64,000 bases of DNA from Henningerozyma blattae CBS 6284. Its lineage: Eukaryota; Ascomycota; Saccharomycetes; Saccharomycetales; Saccharomycetaceae. This document shows, one piece after another, positions 19,487 to 27,727 of the stretch. Position 1 is the stretch's first letter. Each line of letters starts with the position of its first letter. The stretch lies in the NCBI RefSeq assembly GCF_000315915.1, contig NC_020187.1:1550001-1614000 (forward strand), given 5' to 3'. The notes under the pieces are model-generated. The model was not told where the DNA came from and ran no database searches. It was given only the letters and a program-made list of their open reading frames with translations. Made by a program: the position numbers and the translations under genes.

Positions 19487-19496
19487 TGGGCGGCTA
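19487..19496 (-). promoter_or_regulatory. URS1 (Ume6) site upstream of SPO16
   Basis: The plus strand reads TGGGCGGCTA, which is TAGCCGCCCA in the other direction and fits the URS1 consensus TAGCCGCCSA. Ume6 represses early meiotic genes in mitosis through this site and helps Ime1 activate them in meiosis. Confidence 0.75.
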
Positions 19497-19789
19497 GATT
19501 GAAAATTCCAATAAATCTACAAAAGGTATTATTAGCATATTATATCATTATAGAGTCTTACTTATAACCATTCTGTCCCCAGATAGAACTAAATCTTGAA
19601 AAATATCACTATAGGATAATTCACTTGCGAAACATTCGTACAACTTCATATTTATTGTTAAATTAGAAAAATGCAAAAATAAATTAAAAAAAAAGTAAAC
19701 TTCATATATTTTTATTCAAAACTTTTATTTTATTCCTTTGGATATTTTATACAAATCTTTCAAAAGATCTATTTATTCTATCTTTAATT

Positions 19790-19795
19790 ACGCGT
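19790..19795 (+). promoter_or_regulatory. MCB element upstream of RTT107
   Basis: ACGCGT, the MBF (Mbp1-Swi6) core, lies 107 bp before the RTT107 ATG. MBF drives G1/S expression of DNA replication and repair genes, which fits RTT107. Confidence 0.55.
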
Positions 19796-19901
19796 CACGG
19801 ATTCAATAAAAGAAAATATTTTCGATGATTTTTGCTCTTATTTTTAAGGTAAATATTAAAAGATATACTAACCTACCAGCACATTTTGTTGTGAAGATTC
19901 T

Positions 19902-22900
19902 ATGAATGATTCGGAACTATTTTCTCACCTCAACTTCTTGCTAGTTTTTACAGATGAACTAGCCCATCAATATTCGGAGATTTCTTCACTATTAAAGTCA
20001 CATTCTGCAAACTCGGTTCACAATATAAATTTATCTCTGGAGACTTCAGATAATCGCAATGCGAACAAGGTATGCAATATTTTGAAATCAGATTATGTCC
20101 ATTTCATTATATCAAACTCAACTGATTTCCAATTCTATAATATAGTTGCCTTCCAATTGATCATTCCGGTAGTAACTCCGTTTTGGCTTTATGATTCAAT
20201 AAAAAAGAGAAAAGTAATTAGGCCAAATAAATATTCTCCTGACTCCAGATTGATTTTAAAGAATTTTAATATATTTATATCAAGAGAACTGCCGGGAACC
20301 ACACCATATTCAAAGCGTAAAAAGCACTATTATGATTACGAATTCTATTCACAGTTAGTAACAACTTTGGGGGGAAATGTCACAAATATTATCACAGAAG
20401 CCACAACTCATATTATAGTCTCAAACCCAACAGATCCTGCTATTAATGCATTGATACAGTATTCTCATCAGACAAAAAAATTAGATAAAGTTCAGTGCCT
20501 ACATCCAATATGGTTATTAAGAATCTTCATTGATGAAAAGATAAGAGGTAGTAAGAATTATGATGTAAATCAGACAGATATTATAAGTGATCTTATAGAT
20601 AGAACAGACTCACAATGGGATAAATTATTTCGCGATTTAGCGCATAAGAAGAAGCAAAAATCAGCAAAGTTAAACTTACGCTCTTATTCATTTTTTATTC
20701 CAGCCAAAGAGAAAATAGGATTAAAGTTAGTTGAATTTTTATCTCTGTATCTTGAATCATGTGGAGGATCGATACTTAGAAGCATAGATGGGGGGGGAAT
20801 TTATTCAAATAATACTACCGTTATTATTTTAGCGTTTAATAATAAAGATATAAACCAAGGTCAACTAAGGAATATCGATCATAAAAAAGCTAATGTGTTT
20901 TGGATATTTAATATGTATTTGATGGGCTATATTTTTGAACCTTCTTCTTCACTCTGGGATCAACCTTTTAATTATGAACAATTACTACAATCTAGTAAAA
21001 AACTTAATTTTTCTTTAAGCAATTATTTTGGGATCCAAAGATTTTACATTAAAAAAATAATTCATCTAGTTAATGGTAACACAACACTAAACTTTTCTAA
21101 ATTAAACGACTATTTAATAACACCACTACAATGGGGCAACAAGTTTAATGCTTTGAAAGATATTAATCCAAATTGTACAGTTCATTCTCATTTATGGCTA
21201 GAAAAGTATTACCGAAATTATCCAACATCAGAATTTGAATTAACTACTCCATCAGATTTAAATAAAAAGCAAATTCGATATTTATCATTTTCTGATCAAA
21301 AAAATCTCGAAGACTTTTTCAATACTGAGGATCGATTTAAAAATTCTGCTCTACCTTCAGATGAATCAGAGTTTGTTGTAGAAAATAAGCTCGATCCAAT
21401 AATGGATGATTCAATTAGATACAATTTTGACTCAAAACTAAATAATTCTGATGTACTTAATTTATCTGACTCTATATATGAATTTTCAACTGATGATGAG
21501 GAACAAACTGACTTAGAAATTCATTATGAAGATAACAACGACCCTATACCAGAATCTGAGATACCTAGTAATATTACTTCATCGAATGATTTATCTAGGG
21601 TAATAAAGGAAGAGCTAAAGCTACAGTCAATAGAAAACACAAATAATGAAAATCAAGAAAATTCTGGCACGATAAAAAAGGCAGTATTATCATTAGATCA
21701 TCTAAACATTTCAGAAAAGCCACATCTTTATTCTAGTCAAACTGAATTAGCTAGATTATCAACCAAAAAATTACCTCTCAAAGTCGATACTGCTGATATT
21801 AAAGATGAATCACAAATCCAGTTGCTACATACCAACGATGATACAACTAAAAGAGAAAGAGATGATAAGGCAGAAGCTGATGCTACAACAAAAGCGGATG
21901 CAAAAACAGATACTGAGCTTGGTATGAAGACACGAAATGACTCTGAAAATCAACAAAGCAATCAGCATAATATAACAAACTTGGATCATCAATTATCTGA
22001 ACCAAGTTCAGTATTACAACCTTCAGCAAGCAGTAAATCTACGGAAACTTTGATTCCAGTGATATCATCTTCAGACGAATATGGTAAATTAACGCAACCA
22101 CAAGAATCTGTTCAGAAAAAAAGTTTCTACAATAAAGAGACGAATTCTAAAAATGATGAGATTATTACTAGTAATGTCTCCTTAGCTCGCAGTGCATCAT
22201 TTTCCATGGTGAATAACGGTAAAGCTATTAACAACTCAAACGATACACAGACTACCACTAATCTATTAAACATACAACAGTCACAGGATATTTTAGCTGA
22301 TTCCAGCTTAAATACAACTTCTCCCTATACAAATACAAATAGTATTGCATTATTTTTACCACGAAGATCAGCAAGAGCCAAGGCTGAGAAACGACTGCAT
22401 ACTGATATCGAATCTTTAAATGAATTTGAGAAAAATTCCAAGAGTAAGAGAATAAGAAGTTTCTTACCGACTGAATTAGAAAAAATGAAAAAAGAAAAAG
22501 AACTAGAAACTCAAGCTAAAGAAATACTTTCTAAAATTTTAACTGAAGAAGACAGAGCTGTTCTTTGTAGTGTCACTCATACAAATATTCCATTAAAAAG
22601 ATATCCTTATAATATCAATGCTATATGTACAGGCTACGAAGAAAACTACACAGATCTTGAGTTATGCTTATTGAGATTGCTGGGTATTAGAATTTATCAA
22701 AGCACTAAGACTAAATCATTAGATACTATTATCTCACCCAAGTTTGTAAGAACTGCCAAATTTTTAACCAGTTTAAGTTTTCATCCCTTGAAACATGCTA
22801 TAAACCCTGAATTTATTAAAGATATATTAAACGTTATATCGCAAGGGAAACAGGTTAATTATATATTAAATCTAGAAAAATACCGCTTATCCGAAATAGA

Positions 22901-23342
22901 TGATGAGTTGTTACAGAGGACCACTTTAAGGACAAAAGTATTCGAAAGATTAAAAATAATCAAAATCAATCTAGTTAGTAATAAGTCTGGCTTTTCCGAT
23001 ATGATCTCGTCTGTTTTGAAAGCACATGGTATAGAAAAAATAAAATCTATATCAATGAAGATGTCGATTAAAGATGCATTACCAAACGAATCAGACGCCA
23101 AATTACAATTAAAAGAATCTGGAACGTATGTTAAAAAAAGAAAAACCTCTAAGCCTGATCTAGTTTATATCTGCCCAAAGGAGCATAAGCTATTTAGGAA
23201 AATTAAACAGCAAATTGTAGCAGAGAATATACCAGCACTCATAGTTGATTGGGACTGGTGCGTCTACTGCATTCAAAACCTTGTAACAGTGTTTCCAAAT
23301 AATATTCCTGGCTTATTATTTGATAGTACCGAAAAAAAATGA
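19902..23342 (+). CDS. RTT107: Rtt107, multi-BRCT DNA damage scaffold
   Basis: A 1146-residue protein (S. cerevisiae 1070). Conserved N-terminal blocks (HFIISNSTDFQFYNIV, LIIPVVTPFWLYDSI, ITEATTHIIVSNPTDPA) mark the tetra-BRCT array over roughly residues 1-460. A long Ser/Asn/Glu-rich disordered region follows. A conserved KRLHTDIESLNEF motif and a C-terminal BRCT pair come at about 900-1146, including KAHGIEKI and the Trp-rich VDWDWCVYCIQN. The tandem C-terminal BRCTs bind phosphorylated H2A, and the N-terminal array docks Slx4, Nse6 and Mms22 to support replication through damaged DNA. The start agrees with the family N-terminus (F..LNFLLVF). It is divergent from SPO16 as in S. cerevisiae. 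Confidence 0.92.
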   Translation: MNDSELFSHLNFLLVFTDELAHQYSEISSLLKSHSANSVHNINLSLETSDNRNANKVCNILKSDYVHFIISNSTDFQFYNIVAFQLIIPVVTPFWLYDSIKKRKVIRPNKYSPDSRLILKNFNIFISRELPGTTPYSKRKKHYYDYEFYSQLVTTLGGNVTNIITEATTHIIVSNPTDPAINALIQYSHQTKKLDKVQCLHPIWLLRIFIDEKIRGSKNYDVNQTDIISDLIDRTDSQWDKLFRDLAHKKKQKSAKLNLRSYSFFIPAKEKIGLKLVEFLSLYLESCGGSILRSIDGGGIYSNNTTVIILAFNNKDINQGQLRNIDHKKANVFWIFNMYLMGYIFEPSSSLWDQPFNYEQLLQSSKKLNFSLSNYFGIQRFYIKKIIHLVNGNTTLNFSKLNDYLITPLQWGNKFNALKDINPNCTVHSHLWLEKYYRNYPTSEFELTTPSDLNKKQIRYLSFSDQKNLEDFFNTEDRFKNSALPSDESEFVVENKLDPIMDDSIRYNFDSKLNNSDVLNLSDSIYEFSTDDEEQTDLEIHYEDNNDPIPESEIPSNITSSNDLSRVIKEELKLQSIENTNNENQENSGTIKKAVLSLDHLNISEKPHLYSSQTELARLSTKKLPLKVDTADIKDESQIQLLHTNDDTTKRERDDKAEADATTKADAKTDTELGMKTRNDSENQQSNQHNITNLDHQLSEPSSVLQPSASSKSTETLIPVISSSDEYGKLTQPQESVQKKSFYNKETNSKNDEIITSNVSLARSASFSMVNNGKAINNSNDTQTTTNLLNIQQSQDILADSSLNTTSPYTNTNSIALFLPRRSARAKAEKRLHTDIESLNEFEKNSKSKRIRSFLPTELEKMKKEKELETQAKEILSKILTEEDRAVLCSVTHTNIPLKRYPYNINAICTGYEENYTDLELCLLRLLGIRIYQSTKTKSLDTIISPKFVRTAKFLTSLSFHPLKHAINPEFIKDILNVISQGKQVNYILNLEKYRLSEIDDELLQRTTLRTKVFERLKIIKINLVSNKSGFSDMISSVLKAHGIEKIKSISMKMSIKDALPNESDAKLQLKESGTYVKKRKTSKPDLVYICPKEHKLFRKIKQQIVAENIPALIVDWDWCVYCIQNLVTVFPNNIPGLLFDSTEKK

Positions 23343-24262
23343 GTTATCTCCATTACAAGCCCGGATGTTTATTACTGTTTTAGCCGACTGCCAACAATAT
23401 AGACAACCGAAATACTTTCTTAGAATCTAATTATCGTAAACAACAATGCATGGACATACTCATCCACAGTACCTTTTTTCCGCTAAAATGTCTCGCTCAG
23501 GCATGGGCCCTGGTTCAGTCCAAGCTCCAGTATTATATCGGCTATTGTACAATCGTCTAATACACCCCACCTTGCTCCACGCAACATTCCTAATTTCGTT
23601 TAATGGCATTTTAGATATTTATATTTTCCTATTGAGATAGACTATCAAGATTACCCAATCCTCACTCTCAATAATCTAAAGATCCACCGATAGAAACCTG
23701 ACACGATCCCATCTAAGTAAACATAAAACTAATATGGTAACCTGAATATGTATTAGTAATATTAGTACATAAATCAATTTAAAATTTCCAAATAGCGAGA
23801 TATTTACAGTAAAACGGTCCGTATATTTTCCATTAAGGCCGAGAATATTCCTTCTATACGGGGCACTAGAACTTAAAGAGATCAAAAGAAATCCTAGATC
23901 TTAGAAGGCAAAAGAGCAACTAGGCTCTAGAAACAATGGAATTAGTGCTTATTCGTAGGGAGAGGAACGCTGTATACGGAATAACTGTGCCTAACGTGAT
24001 GTACTAGGTGATTTGGCAATTCATCTTTCATACCATACTACGAGAATATGTATCGGGGAATCGTATGGTTTGCGAAGAAACATAATCATATATAATTGTG
24101 TGGTTATTTGGCCTACTTCCTGGATATGCTAGCTCCTTTTATCATTCTATTTAGTCTGTTTAATAGTGTATCAAGAGCAATTCATCTTACTTAAGTTGAA
24201 TAATATCTCCAGACTCTAAACCACACACAAAGCAATCTCTAATCTCCTTAAATAATATCAGC
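23343..24262. other. RTT107-YHB1 intergenic region
   Basis: A 920-bp gap. The first third contains a possible small membrane-protein gene (23446-23640). The remainder is the YHB1 upstream region, with no confidently assigned site. An 11-bp block TACTAGGTGAT near 24009 also occurs in the 50-kb repeat but does not extend. Confidence 0.5.
23446..23640 (+). CDS. Possible small single-pass membrane protein, 64 aa
   Basis: An ATG-initiated frame 104 bp after RTT107. A second in-frame ATG at 23488 would give a 50-residue protein starting MSRSGMGPGS. The product has a basic, Gly/Pro-containing N-terminus, then LYNRLIHPTLLHATFL, and ends in a hydrophobic stretch (FLISFNGILDIYIFLL) with a terminal Arg. 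The region is clearly richer in GC than surrounding intergenic DNA, which supports coding. The architecture resembles tiny mitochondrial inner- or outer-membrane proteins, but I cannot assign a family. It could be a chance frame. Confidence 0.4.
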   Translation: MHGHTHPQYLFSAKMSRSGMGPGSVQAPVLYRLLYNRLIHPTLLHATFLISFNGILDIYIFLLR

Positions 24263-25459
24263 ATGCTTTCAGAAGAAACACGGACCATTGTCAAAGCTAC
24301 AGTTCCTGCCTTAGAAGCTAAAGGTGTTGAAATTACTACTACTTTTTATAAGCATATGCTAGGCGAGAACTCTGAACTGTTGGATGTTTTCAATAGAACA
24401 AACCAAAAGAAAGGTGCTCAACCAACTGCTTTGGCCACCACTGTTCTAGCTGCTGCGAAGAACATCGATGATTTATCTCCATTATTACCATATGTTAGAC
24501 AAATTGGTCAAAAGCATCGTGCTTTACAGATTAAACCAGACCAATATCAAATTGTTGGTAAATATTTATTAATAGCTATTAAGGAAGTGCTTGGCGATGC
24601 TGCTACCCCAGAAATCATGAATGCTTGGAAAGAAGCTTATGGAGAAATTGCTAATGTATTTATTACCATTGAGGCTGAAATGTATAGAGAGCAAGCTTGG
24701 CCAGGCTGGAAAGAATTCAAAGTCACCAATTTAGAATCTGTTGGAACTAATATTTTAGAAGTTACTGTCATTCCAGAACCTCAATCTAACGTTGATTTGT
24801 CCAAATTAACAATTGTTGCAGGCCAATATATCACTGTTAATACTCATCCAATAAGACAAGACAATCAGCATGATGCATTGCGTCATTATTCAATCTGTTC
24901 CATCTCGACCGCAGATGGTATTAAATTTGCTGTTAAATTAGAAAATGATGGTACTCATCCAGCAGGTTTGGTTTCTGAATATATTCATAAGGATTTAAAA
25001 ATTGGCGATTCCATAAAGTTAAGTGCGCCAGCAGGTGATTTCGAATTAGATGAAAAGTTATTAAAGCAAAATGAAATTCCATTAGTCTTATTATCCGGTG
25101 GTGTTGGTGTAACGCCAATATTGTCTATGTTGGAGACTCAAGTAAAGGTCAATCCAAATAGACCAATTTGTTGGATTCAAACATCCTATGATGAGGATGC
25201 CCAGGCATTCAAGAAAACTGTCAATGAATTATTGAAGAAGTGTTCCAGTGTTCAAACTTTTTACGTTCATACCAAGAACGATAAGCCCATTGATTCAGAG
25301 TTCTTGAAGACAAATGTTCCATCTCATGCAGATGTTTATTTGTGTGGCTCATTAGAATTCATGAAAGCCATGATCAACTATTTCAGCCTATTGAATCACA
25401 AATCCGATACTGTTCATTATGAGCCATTTGGTCCAAAAATGTCTACCATTACAGTTTAA
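24263..25459 (+). CDS. YHB1: Flavohemoglobin Yhb1 (nitric oxide dioxygenase)
   Basis: A 398-residue flavohemoglobin (S. cerevisiae Yhb1 is 399). The globin domain (1-140) keeps Tyr29 (B10), Gln53 (E7) and the proximal haem ligand His85. It is followed by an FAD-binding reductase domain with RHYSICS near 208 and an NAD(P)H-binding domain with SGGVGVTPILSML near 277. It converts NO and O2 to nitrate using NAD(P)H, in the cytosol and mitochondria, protecting against nitrosative stress. Codon usage is moderately biased (many GCT, GGT, CCA), suggesting good expression. PHO81 and YHB1 are adjacent in S. cerevisiae (YGR233C-YGR234W). Here SPO16 and RTT107 sit between them, as expected if two post-duplication tracks are merged. 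Confidence 0.97.
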   Translation: MLSEETRTIVKATVPALEAKGVEITTTFYKHMLGENSELLDVFNRTNQKKGAQPTALATTVLAAAKNIDDLSPLLPYVRQIGQKHRALQIKPDQYQIVGKYLLIAIKEVLGDAATPEIMNAWKEAYGEIANVFITIEAEMYREQAWPGWKEFKVTNLESVGTNILEVTVIPEPQSNVDLSKLTIVAGQYITVNTHPIRQDNQHDALRHYSICSISTADGIKFAVKLENDGTHPAGLVSEYIHKDLKIGDSIKLSAPAGDFELDEKLLKQNEIPLVLLSGGVGVTPILSMLETQVKVNPNRPICWIQTSYDEDAQAFKKTVNELLKKCSSVQTFYVHTKNDKPIDSEFLKTNVPSHADVYLCGSLEFMKAMINYFSLLNHKSDTVHYEPFGPKMSTITV

Positions 25460-25669
25460 CAAGATAATAACAAAATCAAGCAAAAGCCTGAATACAATAA
25501 TTATTTAACTTTTATATTATCTCTTATATATATAAACACATTAATAACGAATTTTTGAAATTTTAAGAGCATATTTTTATTGTGATAAATTATTTAAAGG
25601 TTTAAAAAAATATATGAAAACTTTACTCTAAAAAGTAACCATTGATTTGGATTTAAAGGAATGCGATAT

Positions 25670-25945
25670 TTAAATAAATGAAGACATTAGCATTGCCATT
25701 GTCTCGGTGTCAAAAGTGAAGGCTTTTTCCCCATCTGGTATATCTTCTTTAAGCTGCTCCTCTTTCACCATTGAATTGGAACTGATGCTATTTTCTTCTT
25801 CCAAATTATTCCAGACTGGGTTATAAAATGTCCTAATATTTGAAGGTAACATAGCAGTTGATGTAGGACTCCATTTTAAATAATTAAAATAAGGTTGAGT
25901 AGCTACTCTATTAGCCTCTGAAAATACTTTTTTATCAATTCTCAT
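25670..25945 (-). CDS. SPG1: Spg1-like small protein
   Basis: A 91-residue protein from ATG 25945. In S. cerevisiae SPG1 (YGR236C, 95 aa) lies two genes beyond YHB1 on the minus strand, as here. The N-terminus (MRIDKKVFSEANRV followed by an FNYLKW segment) and the hydrophobic C-terminus (MAMLMSSFI) match the pattern I recall for Spg1. Spg1 is needed for survival at high temperature in stationary phase and is associated with mitochondria. Its mechanism is unknown. There is no catalytic motif. Identity rests on position plus a short N-terminal resemblance. Confidence 0.6.
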   Translation of the reverse strand: MRIDKKVFSEANRVATQPYFNYLKWSPTSTAMLPSNIRTFYNPVWNNLEEENSISSNSMVKEEQLKEDIPDGEKAFTFDTETMAMLMSSFI

Positions 25946-26437
25946 TATAGTTTATCTGTTATATTGTTTGGAATAATTACTTAATCTCATAAACCTTTTA
26001 TATAGACTACAAAAATCTAAAAATCACATACAAAAGAACGGTAGTTATTTTTTTTATCAGAATTCTCTTTATATTAATTATTATTACCCTTACTTTGATG
26101 AGACGTCACTGAAAAGCTGATCATTATTTTTCAAGAAAACTCCGTAAAAGTTAAAAAGTGGGGCCAATAAAGCACGGCGGTAACATACCGGATCTAGAAC
26201 TGGATTAGCAAACTAAGAAGGAACCCCAGCGTTAGGATTTATTGGCAAGATTTTCAGCTTGAACTATTTCTCAAATAGTTTCAATAAAATTGAAGTTTTT
26301 TATTAATAATAGAATTATTTCTTAATATGTTCGTATTTCTACAGAGGATCTGCAATTAATTTATTAAGAAGAATTAGAGGATTTGCCTGTCACCTAGCAC
26401 AATTGAAAAAAAAATACAAACGTTTTAAAATAATTTG
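25946..26437. promoter_or_regulatory. SPG1/REC104 divergent intergenic region
   Basis: 492 bp. It contains CACGGCGGTAAC near 26174, which shares only the CGGCGG core of a URS1 site, and AGACGTCACT near 26101, one base off an ATF/CREB palindrome. Neither is convincing. Poly(dA) precedes the REC104-like ATG. Confidence 0.35.
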
Positions 26438-27160
26438 ATGTCCAATCCAACAGAAATTGAAAGAAGTAAACGTATAGTTACAATGAATAACTTTACAAAA
26501 TTGTACTATGTAAATTGTATTGTGAAGGAGAAATTTGGTATTTGCAATACTGGTGTTACAGAATGTAATTTAGAGACTGCAAAACAATTAAAAGAAGAAA
26601 TTCTTAAAAAATACAAAGATAAAATGATTGTTACTACTATAGAAAAGCCAAGCAGCAAGTCTAGTGTTGTCCCAAAGAGTTATGTAATAGAAACTGAACA
26701 AAAATTTGGTGATAATGAATTGTATATAATAGAAGATATTTCACCACCTTCATCCAAAAGACAAAAGATTGAAGATACTACGGTCAATTTGGAAGGTAAA
26801 ACCTTAATTTACAATCTTAGCAATCAGTCAATTTCAAATTCATTTACATCATTTTCGCCAAAACAAGATATATATGAATACAACTATAACAGAGCTCTAT
26901 TGCATAACAATCTAATTATTAGCTCAGATGGTATTGAAAATTGTACGTCATTATTTCCTGAAATACAAGAACCGCCTCAAAATGAAATTGATATAGTTCC
27001 AATTATTAACTCCTTACCAACTTCTTCATCATTACAAGTGAGTCTTGCTGAAACCAAAGAACAATGTATCAATAATGAAATTATAACGAACCATGATAGA
27101 AGTAGTCCTCCATTGATGTGTCCGTTGATTGGATCCAGTAGTAGTATAGACAACCAATAG
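26438..27160 (+). CDS. REC104: Rec104-like meiotic recombination protein
   Basis: A 240-residue Ser/Asn-rich protein starting at ATG 26438. Identification is mostly positional. In S. cerevisiae REC104 (YHR157W, 182 aa) is on the plus strand and convergent with KEL1 (YHR158C), as here. An N-terminal segment (NNFTKLYYVNCIVKEKFGICN) resembles the corresponding part of Rec104. The rest is poorly conserved and looks disordered. Rec104 with Rec102 forms part of the Spo11 core complex that makes meiotic double-strand breaks. The family evolves fast, so weak similarity is expected. It could also be an unrelated lineage-specific gene at this locus. Confidence 0.5.
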   Translation: MSNPTEIERSKRIVTMNNFTKLYYVNCIVKEKFGICNTGVTECNLETAKQLKEEILKKYKDKMIVTTIEKPSSKSSVVPKSYVIETEQKFGDNELYIIEDISPPSSKRQKIEDTTVNLEGKTLIYNLSNQSISNSFTSFSPKQDIYEYNYNRALLHNNLIISSDGIENCTSLFPEIQEPPQNEIDIVPIINSLPTSSSLQVSLAETKEQCINNEIITNHDRSSPPLMCPLIGSSSSIDNQ

Positions 27161-27727
27161 GGCAATTTTTAGATTTTTTTAGTGCTAAAATATATATAGA
27201 ATTAATGTTGTTAGTGTCTTTTTCATAATGATATTAACGAAAAAATAATATTACAATTAGAGTTTTACATAGTTTCATAAATTACATAAATATAAATGTA
27301 TGGATATAGAGTCAAAACAAAGCAACAGGAATATAGTAAAAAACGAATAAAATAAAAAATTGTGATGGCAAAATAAGCTTATAGCACATTTGTAAGTATA
27401 TTCACGGATGGTTATTAAGGTTGGTTTTAAAAAAAACGGGAGTAGGAGACAAAAACAATAATTAATTAGCTTTAAGCGACCAAAAATTTGGTGCTAAGAG
27501 AGAGTAAAAAGTGATGTAATTAGAAAATAAGTTGCACATAAGAAAAAAAAGGAGAACAATAGAATAAGATAAAAGAATAAACTGGAGCATAAAAGATAAC
27601 TAGGCTGGAAATTTTGTAAAGTCTATTAGGGTTTAAAATGAATGTTTATTAAATAATATTAAACAAAAGAAATATAGGGAGTGTATTTGGAAAGTAGTTG
27701 AAATAAGTTACATTGTATGTAGCGCTG
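27161..27727. other. Convergent 3' region between REC104-like gene and KEL1
   Basis: 567 bp of A-rich sequence between two gene ends. I see no gene, repeat or recognised site beyond AT-rich stretches expected for 3'-end formation. Confidence 0.6.

Larger units (their letters stand above)
19380..19901. promoter_or_regulatory. SPO16/RTT107 divergent promoter region
   Basis: A 522-bp divergent region that holds a URS1 site on the SPO16 side (19487-19496) and an MCB (ACGCGT, 19790-19795) on the RTT107 side. The two genes therefore appear to have separate meiotic and cell-cycle control elements. The rest is AT-rich. Confidence 0.6.

Noticed and set aside
19866..19880. TACTAAC followed by CAG upstream of RTT107, resembling an intron 3' end
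   Set aside because: No GTATGT-type donor occurs upstream, and the protein already starts like the family at ATG 19902.
24005..24020. Third copy of the dispersed repeat (TACTAGGTGAT)
   Set aside because: Only 11 bases match the 50-kb copy and the similarity does not extend on either side.
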